Shown here one piece after another: positions 35,109-47,683 of a stretch of DNA of 64,000 nucleotides. Source of the DNA: Astrothelium macrocarpum (lineage: Eukaryota; Ascomycota; Dothideomycetes; Trypetheliales; Trypetheliaceae). The notes under the pieces were generated by a model. That model ran no database searches. It saw only the letters and a program-made list of their open reading frames with translations, and was not told the DNA's origin. Made by a program: the position numbers and the translations under genes. The stretch lies in contig JAGEMR010000121.1 of the NCBI GenBank assembly GCA_021030915.1, positions 1-64,000 on the forward strand. The letters run 5' to 3'. Position 1 is the first letter of the stretch. Every line of letters begins with the position of its first letter.

Positions 35109-35520
35109 GTTGAAGCTGAATAATTTTTTATCATGTCAATAACGTTCGTACAATTCTGATTCTTTGCAATATTGCGCAAGCTCTCCCACAGTCCCACGAT
35201 GAATTTGACGCGCAGGTGCAAGGACTAGGGTGGCAGAATGCAGGGCACTGACAGGGATCTGCGCCTCCGAGCAATCGTGGGCACAAGCATCGAACGAGTA
35301 CCCATCTCATCAGCCTGACTGTACCCCTTAAGCTTCACCACCCGAAGAAGCCAACAAGACCAAAGTCTACGAATCTCACCATTAGTCCTTGTCTCTTGCT
35401 GCCTGTCCAGGAAGCCCAATCGCCGTGGAGTTCGAGCGCATAAGTCGGATCGGTCGAGCCTATCCATATCCGCTAGACGTGCCAAAAGCTATCTGAAGAC
35501 GGCAATTCATTCCGTATTGT
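35109..35520. promoter_or_regulatory. Divergent promoter of rpc11 and the ankyrin gene
   Basis: About 410 bases between two divergent start codons. An 86-codon frame at 35225-35485 on the minus strand has no domain and no splice partner, so it was not called. Confidence 0.5.
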
Positions 35521-36238
35521 ATGGCGGACGAGGTACATCATGATGTTCCCAATGTTTTTTATGTCACACAAACCTGGATCCGGGCTAACAGGTTGTCTTT
35601 ACTAGGGTGCTAGCCCTCGGGAGCTCGTGCTAGAAGCCGCCCGCCGCAACAACACCGATCTGCTTCACGAAGTCTTTACAGATATAAAAAAGTCATACTC
35701 GAGCACTGCCGAAGATCGGATAGCCGAGCTTCTCAACACGGCCGTCGATGGTATTGGCAATAACGTGTTGCACGTAGCAGCTACGAACGGAAGTTGTAAG
35801 TGAAAATTTCCGATCACAATTGTATCGCGAGATATAGCACTCGCTCCGACTTCTAAACAAGCATGGCTAACAGACAGCCCTTCTCTAGATGAAGTCTTAG
35901 ATGTCCTACTTGATCAGGCTGGCGTAGAGACCGACCCCCTTTCCCGCCTCGACCGCGACACTCCGCTACACTCCGCCGTCCGCTATGTCAATTCGCTGCC
36001 AATCGATGATTGGCAAGCATCGGGTCATCCAATCGTGGAAATCCTGCTTGATGCCGGATGCGATCCACGCTCGCGGAATAAGGCAAAGCTACGGCCATTG
36101 GATCTGGTAGATCCACGAAATCAAGAGTTGCGAGGGGTCTTGCAGCGCGCTGAATTCAGGTTACAGGCAGGGGGAGATGTTGTCGAGGAGGATGACGAGG
36201 ATGGAGGGGGATCAGCGAGCGGGAGCGAGGACGCGTAG
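35521..36238 (+). CDS. Small ankyrin-repeat protein (YCR051W-like)
   Basis: Three exons (35521-35532, 35606-35795, 35889-36238) give 183 aa. The first exon is only four codons (MADE). Ankyrin-like units are seen in order: ELVLEAARRNNTDLLHEVF, GNNVLHVAATNGSYEVLDVLL, DTPLHSAVRY and HPIVEILLDAGCDPRSRNKAKLRPLDL. The C-terminus is an acidic tail (EEDDEDGGG). It resembles a conserved fungal ankyrin protein of unknown function, known in yeast as YCR051W; that assignment is by layout and from memory. A protein-interaction role in cytosol or nucleus is likely. Confidence 0.85.
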
Positions 36239-37616
36239 AGCTTGAAGTCAGAGCAGGGGGATGCACTGCTGAGAGTTTGCTTTTGTAGAGAGCGGATGGG
36301 TTCAGACACAAGCTGGATCGGGCAATCATAGGAAGAGTTGGTTTGTAGAACTTGAATTGGAAAAGATGTGATTTGTTGAAACGCGTTGCTGTGACCCCTT
36401 TACTAAACCGGCGCGACCGCGTTAAGTGCTTCACGAAAACGAGATGAAACTGATGCGCGCGAATCTTGCAATGTAGAGAGCCTTATCACAACGATAGCAA
36501 GTCTCACAGCTCGGTGAATATCAAGGACCACGATAGGATTAAGAGCGGGTCGAGTAGGCAATGCGCCATTGTAGATGGCCTACTTTGTCGGTCCATATCG
36601 AGATTGGTGTTCTGGGAGATGTGAGGGTCAGAGGTTCAAGGATGCGGAACTGTGGGCAGGGGTGGGAGCTAAAATGGCGTGGGATCGGCTAGGAAAGCCG
36701 TTTGGGATGGCGACGCAATCAAATCGCACGCCCGGCCAGACCCTCTTCGGACAGTGGCCAGAAACGGGCAAGATGCTAGATACATGCTGCAGGTGTACGA
36801 GCAGCCATGCAGCGGAGACGGACAGCAATTGGAAAGTGGCATCTGTCTGGAAGAGGCAAATCTGCTGACAGCAGCGCTGAAAAATCACTCGACGGGTTTT
36901 CGTGTGATTGTTGGAGGTGAGAATGAGTACGAGAGCGAAGTCGATGCCCAAGGACAGCGTTCCCGATCCGTGCAGGACCCAGGTGGCCTGAGACACGGTC
37001 AATGTGACGGCTTCCAACACATGACAATAGGTCGCCGGACAATAAAGCTTGCCCAAGTTGCCCGTTCCTATTTGGCCTGCCTGTGGAGGTGAGGACAGCC
37101 TAAAGAGTGGGCAAATGCTCCCAGGATGGCACGATCAAGGGAATGCTGAGGATAGCGGCTAATGGGATAGGTGGATAGGTGGATTGAGAGGATGGAAGCT
37201 CGTCTCGTTTTGGGCTTCCGTGCCCGGCGCAGGCGACACCCTAGCGCAGCCAGCAAGCTGCGAGGTAGGCTGATCGTCAAACCGCACCGCCGTGCATTTG
37301 TGACTTGCGCCTCCAGACCTACTCACTCCATCCCTCCTCCACCGCGCTGTCTGTGCACCGTGTTCCTCCCACTTGATCGTGACTCCTCCGCTCTCCCTCA
37401 CTCGGTGCCGTGTGTGCTGCGAGCATCTGTGAGCCTCTGTTTGACTCGATCCCTGCGTGCCAGGCTTCCGTCGACCCCGCCAGCCTCCCGATTGCCGGCG
37501 GCGTGCAACGATTGGCCAGCGCGCCTTTATTCACTCATGGCCGTTTGAACGCACAATAGCGACATTGTCTCGACCTCACTCACTGCGGCGTGGCCCTCCG
37601 CGGCCTAAGCGCCGCC
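36239..37616. other. Intergenic, promoter and leader of med15
   Basis: About 1.4 kb without a supported gene. Open frames of up to 142 codons overlap on opposite strands and carry no domains. The G+C-rich 37150-37616 part is probably the long 5' leader and promoter of med15. Confidence 0.5.
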
Positions 37617-40600
37617 ATGAATCCCAACGCCATGACGAACATGCAGCAGCCGAACGGCCAGCAGGTTCGCAACACCATCTTCAACCATCTTCGACAGCAA
37701 CCTCCTCTACCCGCTGGTTGGCAACAGACTACCAATCCCAACGAGCGCCTGTCTTCAGTCTTCTCGCTGTAAGCATTCCTATCTCTCTTGCACACATCTC
37801 TTGTACATCGTTCTTGCAACTCCTCGGCCGCGCTCTACCACCGCCGAATCAGGAACCTACCGAGAGGGCCGTGGCTGACCAAACTCTTCCTACCTAGGTA
37901 CTCAAACCTGTCTTTGCTTCAGCCCAACGATCCACGACGCTGCCTTCAAATTGCCCAGAACTTTGAAGACAACGCCTTCCGAAGCCAATCATCAAAGGTG
38001 AGTATTTGCTGACCGAGCATGCTTGAGAGCTGATCGACTTGCTGACACTTGAGCAGGAAGCATACACCACCGTCCTGGACCAGAAACAGAAACAAATCAC
38101 CGAGCAAAGGCAAAACAGAGCAAATTCCAACAGACAATTAGGCAACATGAATCCCATGGGAATGATGCCTCCACACAATATGCCAAATGGCATGCCCGGA
38201 CAGACACCCGCCCAAGCCAATCAAGGCTTCAATCCTCAGCTGCAACGTCCTATGCAGGCCACACCGCTTTCTCAGAATCTCCAGAACCCGTATGGCCAAG
38301 GCATGCAGCCTCACAACATGTCAATCAACCAAGCATCCAATCAGCAAAACATGCAACCACAACAGCCTATGAACAATGTCAACCTCACCGATAATGAGAT
38401 CCAGCAGATCAATGTTCTTGCCCAGCAGAAGGCGCAGTCAATGTCGCAGGAAGAGAAGAACAGGATCCTCCAAATGATGCCGCCTCAGCAACGTGAGCAA
38501 GCTCAGCGCATGGGAAACAATTCCATCTTTGCCATCTGCCGTTAGCAGATGATGAGGCAAATCATGCAACGCAAGTCGAATCAACAACTTCAGAACGGCA
38601 ACGCCACTCCCGCACAGAACATGATGCCTGGAATGAATACAATGCAAGGTCCTCAACCCGGCTTTGGCCGCCCTCCACAGCAAATGCAAACCAGCCAACC
38701 ACAAGCGAACGCCTTCCATGACAATCAAGAAGTCAACGTCGCCCTTCTCGGGCAGCAAGCGGACGCTCAAAAGTCTCAGGAGGCCGGCCAACTTGTTGTT
38801 CCCGCCAGTAACAACCCAAATGTCTCTCAACCCATGACTTCTCAACAATCCATGGGTGGTCAAAATCCAATCACTCAGCAACAAATGTTCAACAATCAGC
38901 AACTTGCAAATCAGCAAAATGCAATGCGCGCACAGCAGGCAAAGAATCAGGCTCAACAGCTCAGAGCTTCTCAGGCAGCTCAGACTAGGAATATGGCTTT
39001 GCAAGGTCAAATTGGAGGTTTGAATGGTTCTCAGCCACCACAGCAAAGCCCAGCAATGCCAAACCTCAATCGCCCAATGGTTCCGCCGGGCAGTAACACG
39101 CCCCAATCACGACAACAGCAAGGTGGCCCGGCCATGCAGCCGAGCCCAGTGCCAATGGAAAACCGTATGTCTCAACAAGGCCAAATGAATATGCCGAACC
39201 AGCAAGTACCGGGCGCAGCACAGAATGCAGCCAATGCTATGCAGATGAACCGGAACGCCTTGATTCCTCCAAGCATCGGTCCTCCAATGCGCCAAAAGCT
39301 TTTATCCCTGCCGGAGCAAAGTTTTCAATTGGCCCTGAATAATATTCAACAGCAGCAGCGTCAACAGCAGATGGCCGCCGCCAGGAACAACAATAATCAG
39401 ACGGCTGGTCAGCCTCAATTTCCTATGCAACCTGGTCGAGTTCAGATGCAACAAAACCCCCTTCAGCCTGGTCATCAGCAGTTGAATGTCAATGGTCAGC
39501 CTCAGAATATTGGACCTGGTCAACAGCAGCAGCAGGCTCAGCACAATCCGAACGCGAAGCCAGTCTCTCAACTCCAGCAAGCTTTCTTGAGCAACGCCGG
39601 CAAAATTGCAGAGTGGGACCAGAAGCAGGCACCCCATCAGATCAGGGCCAAAATACCAGGTCTTTCCGAACATGCTCAGACATGGGGGCAGGTGAAGAAC
39701 CACATAGCCAGCTCCACCATGAACCCGTTGATCAGGAACCAAATTCTTCATGCGCAAAGCCAGCATTTCGAACATTTTGTTACTCAAATGCAAAGCCAGA
39801 ATGGTGGTTTGAATAACTCAGCGCCTGCTGGAAACACGCTAAATGCAAATGCTATGTCGGCGGCTGCCAACGGGCCTGCGCCTCCTGCTCCAATGGTTGC
39901 CCCTGGTCAGCAGCAAGTGCCACCGCAAGCGAAGATGGGTGTGCAGTCACAGATGCCAGCGGGTATCAACATGAATAATATGGCAAACATGAACCAAGCG
40001 AACATCATGTCCATTACACCGCAGGATTTAGCCAGGTTTCGAGCAAAGTGGGGTCCAAAAGCTGCGCAAATGGATGACAACTCTTTGCGGCAAGTAATCT
40101 GGGGCCAGAAGAATCGTATGCAACAGAATTCCCAGAATATGGCCACACCTCAAATGCAGGGAAATGTCATGAATCAGCAATTTAGTCTTGGACCGAACAT
40201 GATGCAGCAGAGTAGGCCTCCAGGCCAACCGCCTGCACCGCAACTACAACAATCTCAACACATACAAACCCCGAAGCCGCAAAGCAAGCCTGTTCAAATT
40301 CCTGGAAAGCCCGCACAACAGATTGGTCTTGGTCAGGCCCAGCAAAATCAGAGGGGTCAAAAACGTCCCGCAAGTAATGACGACGTGGTGGAAGTGCCAC
40401 CTCCAAAGGTTGCGAAGCCAAATGATGCTCCCCTCATGCAACAGTCCAAATCTCAACAGGGTGCCTCAAAGATGACTGCAGATCAAATGGGGAATCTGAA
40501 GCCTGAAGACAAGGCGAAGATGCCCGAGCAACTTCGTCAACAGGCAATGGCCAAAGCTTCTGCGAACGCGGCCAGACCACAAAACCAAACTAATGGGAAT

Positions 40601-42638
40601 GCTGCAGCGGTCGGCAATCAAGTTGGAAGCTCGTCTGGTTCAGGGTTGGAGGCTCAGCGTCATGACATGGCGTCACGAATCCTAAAGGAGATTCATGAAT
40701 CCATTACCAAGAACAGACCGGCTAAGGCTCTTACTGAATTCCAGGCCAAGCAACTTGAGAATATTGTAAAACGTTCTGAGCAGCCGGTAAATCAGACCCT
40801 CAAGCAAGCTCATTCGTATTATATTAGAACTGCGGATGAAAATCTTTTGCGGCAAATTGCGCAACCGGTAAGTGATTGCAATCAGAGCATTTGATATGTT
40901 GCTAACATGTACACAGGCTCTACTTGCCAAGTGCATTCCATCTGGACTCAAAGTTAACAGGGCTCTCGCCACGCCTGAAGAGTTGACTGCTGCATTAAAT
41001 GCCATGATACAATACGGCAAAATGATTGGCCAGAGGCTCAGGGCATTGAACCAGGCAGAGAATACAGCCCAACCGCAAGCTCCCACGCAGGATAAACCGC
41101 CCGAGCCGCAACAACCACTGAACGCTGCCAATCTACAACAACATCAGAAGGAAATGATCATGGCCAAGCAAGCACATGCTCAAGCAGCAGCATTGCATAG
41201 GCGCAGCAATTCCAAGACACCTTCTGCTCCAATATCGACCCAGCCGCCATTCCAACTTGGCGCACCATCGCCACACGGCTTACCGATATATGCTAACGAG
41301 TTGAATGTTCCGGATAAACTCAAGATACCACCGGGTAAGAAGCGGAAGACTCAAACTGGTAGTGCTGCGTCCACGCCTGGCCAACCCACTCCAGCTTCTG
41401 TTTCCTCTCCACAACTCACCAAATCACCTGACCTTAAGCGGGCCTACGTGCCGGAGCCTGCCAAACCTGCGGCTCCAAAGAACATGTTTCGTTGCGTGCA
41501 AGACGATTGTGAATCCAAAACTCGCGGATTCGCCACACAAGAAGAGCTTGATAAGCACATTAGCGACGTGCACCCCATCATTGATGACCCTGTGGCATTT
41601 GTCATCGATTGCGTTGCTGAGGCTGATGGTTGTAACCTGGATGGCACGACCAAGCGTCCCAAACTCACTCCCAAATCCAAGAAGTCCTTGGCCAAAGATG
41701 CCTCTGCTACAAAGGATAAGCCTGCGGAAGCCAACACGAATCCCATGGCTCGTTCTGCAAGTCAAATCACTGCTCAGAGCCAGGGCCAAGCCAAGGCTTC
41801 GACACCTGGATCAAGCGTTTCGGCCGCAAAAATTGCCCTCAACAAGTCCAATGCCACTAACAAAGATGGCAATGGAACCGGTACTAAGCAAGCTACTCAA
41901 GCCTCTGGCGCCGAACATGACGAGGAGGGTTTTTCGCCAGAAGAGGCACCTCCGACTGATTTTCTACTGGGGCTGGACCCCCAGGAGCGGGAGTTGTATA
42001 GCAAGCTTACAACGTTCAATCGCATTACTACGATTGAGCACAAGAAACGCGAGGAGAAAGAGAAGGAGCAGGAGGAGCTACGAAAGAAGGAGATCGAGGA
42101 GGAGGAGAGAAAGAAGAAGGCGGAACTGAGCAAGAAGGACAGCGGAGACGAAGCTCGACAGCTCGCCGACGCAACCAAAACAGCCAAGGCTCCAGAAGCA
42201 GCCGAAGCCACCAAACAATCCGCCCCTCCTACGACCACCACAATCACCGACGCACATCCCACCTCCTCCCCATCAGAAAAGACTCCCGAGCTCTCCTCCC
42301 CCTCCGACCGCGACGACAACTCCCCACAAGACCACCCACCCGCACCCATGCGCATCGGCACTCTCGCGGACTTCCCGGGCATCGCGCCAACTACGCCGTC
42401 GCCCACCGACAGCCTCTTCGGCCCAGATCCAGAGATCGACTACAACGATCCGCGTCTCCCCGCCTCGGCCTTCGCTATTGATCACTTCGATCCGTTCGTC
42501 ATCGATATCAATCCGGATAAGCCCCCGGAGATGCCGCCGCTCACGCCGTTTACGGCGCAGGTGGATAAGTTGATGGAGGTGGACATGAAGGATGATGCTT
42601 TTGGAAGGTGGTGTCGGACGGAGAACTTTGAATTTTGA
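37617..42638 (+). CDS. med15: Mediator subunit 15 (Gal11-like), interrupted by one in-frame TAG
   Basis: Four exons (37617-37768, 37898-37997, 38057-40867, 40917-42638) span 1594 codons. The KIX activator-binding domain is N-terminal (VRNTIFNHLRQQPPLPAGW, then LSLLQPNDPRRCLQIAQNFE). Long Gln/Asn/Met-rich tracts follow. A conserved C-terminal part starts at RILKEIHESITKNRPAK, and a C2H2-like finger lies at FRCVQDDCESK with TQEELDKHISDVH. A Lys/Glu coiled coil and acidic tail end the protein. Codon 247 is TAG at 38543-38545, between AICR and QMMRQ, where homologues carry Gln. No GT-AG intron removes it in frame. The rest of the frame is intact, so a recent mutation or base error is likely; as read, only a 246-aa KIX protein would be made. 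Confidence 0.82.
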
Positions 42639-43484
42639 GTTTTTGAAAGTTTTGCTTGGTTTTGTTTTTATATTGAGGTATGTGCATTTGGGCGGAGGAA
42701 CATTTGGGGGGGCCCCCAGTGGGATTGGCTTGTCTTTTTTATGGAGTGGTTGGGTTTTGCTTTTTGTTTTATATAGCATTGTACAAGTAGCATTGCAAGC
42801 ATGGTGTTGGATGGCACAATAGTTATATGAGCGATACCCGGAGGTAGTATGGGCATGTGAAATGGAGTTTACTTCTTTTACGATCTGTAAACCAAATTCA
42901 GTGATTTTGTCTCTCTTGATGCTGTAGTTGTAAGCGCCATAGATGAATGGTGGAGACTCTGCTATTTCTTAGCCAGTATTTTTCCGTGAATGGGAAGTTG
43001 GTGGGGAAATGGGAGAATGATGACTTGATCAGCATCGTAGGACTGCAAGTCGTGCGATTATGGCCTATGGCGTGCTTCATTATACTATGGTCCTCTCAGT
43101 TTCTCGCTTCTAACATATTCAAGAATGTGAGTCTTGAATCCTACTAACAAAAAATCTTAATGGGGAAAGTGTAAGAGGATGGCTTGTAGCGTGCCTTGCT
43201 GAAGTACGAGGGTATGCTCTTTGTTCTTTGGAACGTGCGACAAAGAGAGCTTGGAAACCTCAGACGAAAAGTATGGATTGCAGCAATCGCGGTAAGATGC
43301 TTGACGGCTTGCCTAATCCATCTTTGGCAGTTATTTCTGTTCACATTAAAAAGATTGGTCATTTCTGAAAAGCTATGCTTGATTTTGCACTTCATCTATC
43401 ACCGCAACATGCGTGTTTTGACTGAGGGCCTCCCCACGTTGCAAAATCAGCAGCAGTCACTATGCGCTTTCATTCGAAATAGCA
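42639..43484. other. Intergenic, no supported gene
   Basis: About 850 bases between convergent genes. A 177-codon plus-strand frame starting at 43196 runs into and is antisense to the Cys-rich orphan; its composition suggests a shadow. Nothing else is seen. Confidence 0.5.
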
Positions 43485-44321
43485 CTACTCCGCAACCTCA
43501 GCCAGCGCCATCTTGGTCTTCAGTCCTTTCTTTGTCTTCGTCTTTACGGAACCGTGCTTTCTTGCTCGTCTTTCAAAATTGTCTAGCACGTGCTGCCGCA
43601 TTCTGCGGAAATTGCTGGAACCAATGTCGTCGCCACCACCAGAGACTTTCCCTTGAGCTTTTTTCTGGCCTAACGCGTGAGGAAGCAAATGGTTATTTGG
43701 CGGGGGAGAGAGCGGCCGATTCTTCTTGATACGATTGGATTTTGGAAGCGAACCGTGTGTTGCATTGTCTGGAGAAACTCCCAACTGGTCTTTTCCTGGC
43801 CCCTCTGGGTGATTCTCTTGGGACAGCCCACTAATCTGTGTAGCAGATTGAGAAACACTGTTCATGCCATGCCCGGTGATTTGAACGTCGCTTGGAGCAA
43901 TGGGAATAACCGATTGACTGAGAATCTCCTCGTATTTGGCATTTGAGAGCTGGATGCCTTGAAGCTCTTTGAACTTGATTTCAGCAATTTTGTTATATCC
44001 CGCGGAGTAACGATGTACGTAGCAACCGAAATTGACGTTAAATCTCTTGCCACAATTTTCTACTTCACAAAGCCAGACATGGCCTCTTTTGCGACAGAGG
44101 GCACTGACACATTCTCCACAAATCCAACTAAAACACAAGTTAATCTCGGGGTAACAGAAGACAAAAAGAGCAATAGAGCGAAGGCTTGCCATTTGTGCAT
44201 CTGTTTGGTTATATTCATTGTTTTTGGCTCGTTCCGACTTTCTTCTTCGCGTGTACATTCTCTCGATTCCATGCTGTCTTTGGATATATTGGGAGGCATA
44301 ATGGAAACCTGATGCTGACAT
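43485..44321 (-). CDS. Uncharacterised Cys-rich protein, possible zinc binder
   Basis: A 278-codon frame from an ATG at 44321. The central part has clustered cysteines and histidines: WICGECVSALCRKRGHVWLC, then EVENCGKRF and FGCYVHRY. This spacing could bind zinc, but no named finger is recognised. The second half is polar, with QSATQISGLSQENHPEGPG and a very basic C-terminus (RRMRQHVLDNFERRARKHG) that could be a nuclear signal. A good splice acceptor (TTTTAG) falls just before WICGEC, so the N-terminal third may be partly intron and the true first exon shorter. Function is unknown. Confidence 0.5.
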   Translation of the reverse strand: MSASGFHYASQYIQRQHGIERMYTRRRKSERAKNNEYNQTDAQMASLRSIALFVFCYPEINLCFSWICGECVSALCRKRGHVWLCEVENCGKRFNVNFGCYVHRYSAGYNKIAEIKFKELQGIQLSNAKYEEILSQSVIPIAPSDVQITGHGMNSVSQSATQISGLSQENHPEGPGKDQLGVSPDNATHGSLPKSNRIKKNRPLSPPPNNHLLPHALGQKKAQGKVSGGGDDIGSSNFRRMRQHVLDNFERRARKHGSVKTKTKKGLKTKMALAEVAE

Positions 44322-45359
44322 TGATATCTTCCCTACTTGGTTGATATTATGCTGAAAAGAACGAGTTCTGGAAAGGACAGGAAAAATTCTCCCACAGACT
44401 TTTTTATTGTGTTTCCTATTCGCGTAGTCGAGTCACAATCAGACTCACAACAATGCAGGAGGACCACCAGAGTCATGACTTATGGAGAACTGCATCGCGT
44501 CTTCGCCGTCGGTGACATACAGAGATGGTCGGCCGTACGTGATAGTGAGCATCGGTCCGGTGGTCACGGTGTATAGGTAGCTCCTGAAAGCAATACCTGT
44601 GCTGAAATTCACACACTTGGGGGCTTGAAGCAGCTGATCAGAGCTCATGTGACATGTATTCTGAGGCCATTGAGACATAAGGAATGCCCTCCTGTGGCCA
44701 TCCTTATTTTTGTTGCCAGCGTTGTTAATTCTGATTTGCGAACACTCTTTGCTCCAACTTAGATGTTACAGAAAGGCCCGAAATCTTCGGAATAGAACGA
44801 TTGTTCTGATAAATAAGCTGGTCTTGAGGCCTGGCGATGTTGAAAATAAACCCTGGGTCTTTCTAGAGACGGCCGAAAACCAAGTTTGGTATTAGCTTGA
44901 ACTGTCGAACCTGCTCTTGGAACTGCAGTGTCATTTCGAGCAATATCCAGTAATGAGCCGTTGCATAGAAGCATCATTAAGTGTTCTCCAAACAAGATTT
45001 GTCCATAAACAACTACTGATAATCCCATTCCAAATAGTTCTTGCAAGGTTGAGCTTCGATACTCTATGCCTTGAGACAGAGTTTGAAATGTAGTGAGCTC
45101 TCACACCATTTTAGCAGTATTTCGCTTCCTCCGATGACAGATTGTGGAGCAACCCGATACCATTATCGCTTGAATCTTACTTATCTCAGCAGGCCCAGAT
45201 GCTTTCCTGATTAGTTTAAGGACGCATCGGAAGTTTTGGAAAGCGTCTCACTGGCGTCGGCGCTACTGAAATGGTTCACGTCTGATTTGTCGTCTGTGAC
45301 TTGAATCGGTTTTCTCTGTTCACACACGCAACGAAACGTCACATCCACAGAAACAAGCC
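44322..45359. other. Intergenic, no supported gene
   Basis: About 1 kb between divergent starts. Only short frames are present. It should contain the promoters of the Cys-rich orphan and of F-box-like paralogue 3. Confidence 0.5.
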
Positions 45360-46157
45360 ATGCCGGGTCAACACAGCAAGCCAACTCTCACTGACGCAAG
45401 CCTTGATGCTCCATTCAGATTCCTAGACCTTCCTGCAGAGCTGCGAATCATAATATACAGCTACTGCATGAGGAAGTGGAGTATCTTTCCACAAGACGTC
45501 GTGCAGTCTCCAAATGGATCACGAATACTCTTCACAGGCTTCCCTTTAGCAACAACATGCTCGCAAATCCGAGAAGAGCTCCTTCCAATTCTCATCAATC
45601 GCAACGTCATGTCCTTCAAATTTAACCACATCATCGATTACTACGATGTCAGCGACACACCTGGCCTTGCATCTCCGCATTTCACAATCAACCACATCCA
45701 AGCTTTCCTGTCCAGCCCCATAATCAAGGAAAAAGACAGGGAATCGTTGATTTCAAAACCAGTCAAGCTTGAGATCAAAACAGAAATCTGCCCAGTTAAC
45801 ATGTATGTATACATGTGCAGGCTTTTCATTAGTCTCATCCGACAGGCACCCGGTATTTCCAGCTGAAATGTCGACATCAAGATCAAAGCAGCACATCGAA
45901 GCCAGCGAACCCAGCGAGCCCAGCGTAGATTTTTCGTCAAGGACGGGGTTTGCAAAGACTTACTCGGCAGGGTGGGTGGAAGATTGCATAATCACTACAA
46001 GGACATCAAAGACATTGAGTGGGGTTACCAAATCAGATGTCCTCGGAAGAGAAATTATCTTTACTCGATCCGTATTACCATGAGCCATTTTGAGAAAGGT
46101 TCTGAAGTGGAGTCTGAGACTGGGCCAGGAATTTCTAAATCGGGTTTCGTGGAGTGA
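45360..46157 (+). pseudogene. F-box-like family protein, paralogue 3, one premature TGA
   Basis: The ATG at 45360 leads into FRFLDLPAELRIIIYSYCM, the family box, then CSQIREELLPIL, INHIQAFLSSPII and NMYVYMCRLFISLIRQAPG. At 45864-45866 (codon 169) the frame meets TGA. It then continues open for another 96 codons (NVDIKIKAAHRS onward) to a second stop at 46155-46157. The paralogue at 49.7 kb has a comparable block at this point that continues into its C-terminal part, so the downstream frame is probably former coding sequence. A TGG to TGA change would explain it. The truncated 168-aa product may still be made. Confidence 0.6.
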
Positions 46158-46247
46158 GCAAAGGCCGAGGTACAGCAAAACAGGTCAGATCATACATAAC
46201 TGGGAGTCAAATGGCATTGCTTTCCGCACAACAAGTACGAATTGTAG

Positions 46248-47683
46248 CTAAGTATGCTCCGAAGGTGCCTCAGGTAACAAAGCATCAGTGGTGGTTGTTT
46301 TTGGGCGTGCCCAATATTTCTGTAGAGGCGGCCGTATTAGATCGTTGAAGAGGAAGGTCCCGTAAACAAGAACAGCAAAGCCAAGGAGCTGTAGCCATTT
46401 GAATGATTCCCAACCGAGACCTAGACTGACGATCCATATGAAAAGAGTGCGGCAGGTATCTATTACGGAACGAGCAGTGGCAGAGATATTGCGGGTAATT
46501 GCGAGACCGAAAGCATTGAAGCCCCTAGCAAAGTTAACCCCTGATCTTGAACAAGTCTGAAAAGTAAAACATTGCCTTACCCAATGCTAATCATGATGAG
46601 CACGCTGGTTACCGCAATAGTACGGTTCTCAGCAATCTCCTTCAATCCTTCGTTTGCATCAAAGTATCCATAACGTCCTTGGGGTGTTCTCCCAACTGCC
46701 AAATGCAGGATAATCATGGCAATGATCGTAACCAACAAGCCAAATATCCCCTCCCATCCGACGACCTTGAGGGGTTGGAGCGCATATCGTTCCATAATGT
46801 TCTCCTCGACAACAAATTGCGTGGCTGTAAAGACCTGTCCGCCAGCAATAAGGAATATCCCTATGACTGTATTGACAACTGCTGTATCCGTGGCAACATC
46901 TTCGGCCCTTTTGATCAATGCGGATAGCATATGCTTCAGGTCAACTTTCTTGTCCATCATGACGATTGTACCTGCATCAACACCGTTCCCTTCCAAGTCT
47001 GGAACTTTGCCGTCGCCCTCAACGATACCTGCTAGACCCACAATAGCAACACCGAAGACCACGATAACCAGAGCCAGCCACTTATACCAACCTAGTCTTC
47101 TCTTCAGAAAGACCACGGAAAAGAGGCCAACGAAAAGTACGAGAGCACCACGAGTCATTTGGTAGATGGAGGCAGCGACAAATAGGAGACCGACGTTCAT
47201 GAGCGTCGTGCCTGCAATATCGCAGGAAGCGGGAATTGCGAGCAAAATTGTTCGCCATCCTGTCAAAGGAAGCCTTCCTTCGTCCTCGATAGACTTCACC
47301 GGCGTGCCGCTTCCCACGTTTCCATCCTCCCCTTCCTCCTCATCTCCAATCTGGTTATTATCATTGACTTCTGTTCCTGTCTCAGGTGTATCAACCGCCG
47401 TGCTAGCATCACTAATTGGCGCGTATGAGGCGCTCTCGCTCTTGGATGCGTAGTAGCGATTGAACAGCCACATACCACCCACAACGAGCCAGCACCCCAT
47501 TTCTCCAACAAACATCTGGGCAGTTTGTATGACGGGTTGTTCAAAGCGGTGACGTTTGGAAGGATCAGGATTGGAGCAGTCTCGAACACATTGCAAGTCC
47601 TGGTATTTCGTAAGAAGGGTGTTGCAGACGCCCGTCAAGAGCATCATCGCTACAAGGAAGGGGATGACAGCCTGGACCGCCAT
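46248..47683 (-). CDS. EamA/SLC35F-type membrane transporter
   Basis: Two exons (47683-46581, 46524-46248) give 459 aa. About ten hydrophobic segments are visible, e.g. VIPFLVAMMLLTGVCNTLL, MFVGEMGCWLVVGGMWLF, WLALVIVVFGVAIVGLAGI and IFGLLVTIIAMIILHLAV. A long acidic loop (residues about 80-130) lies after the second segment. After the intron, GFNAFGLAITRNISATARS and LFIWIVSLGLGWESFKWLQ match the fungal SLC35F6-like group of the drug/metabolite transporter superfamily. The substrate is unknown, and a vacuolar or endomembrane site is inferred from the family. The ATG at 47683 was chosen because the upstream extension lacks an ATG. Confidence 0.85.

Noticed and set aside
36575..37092. Overlapping frames of about 100-140 codons on both strands upstream of med15
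   Set aside because: Mutually antisense, no domain, no consistent splice sites.
38491..38545. Possible intron (GTGAGC to GTTAG) removing the Med15 TAG
   Set aside because: The donor is in phase 1 while the continuation needs phase 0; no acceptor nearby restores the frame.
38438..39106. 222-codon minus-strand Leu/His-rich frame
   Set aside because: Reverse complement of Gln-rich med15 sequence.
43196..43729. 177-codon plus-strand frame
   Set aside because: Overlaps the Cys-rich orphan in antisense and lacks any domain; the minus-strand frame is longer and more protein-like.
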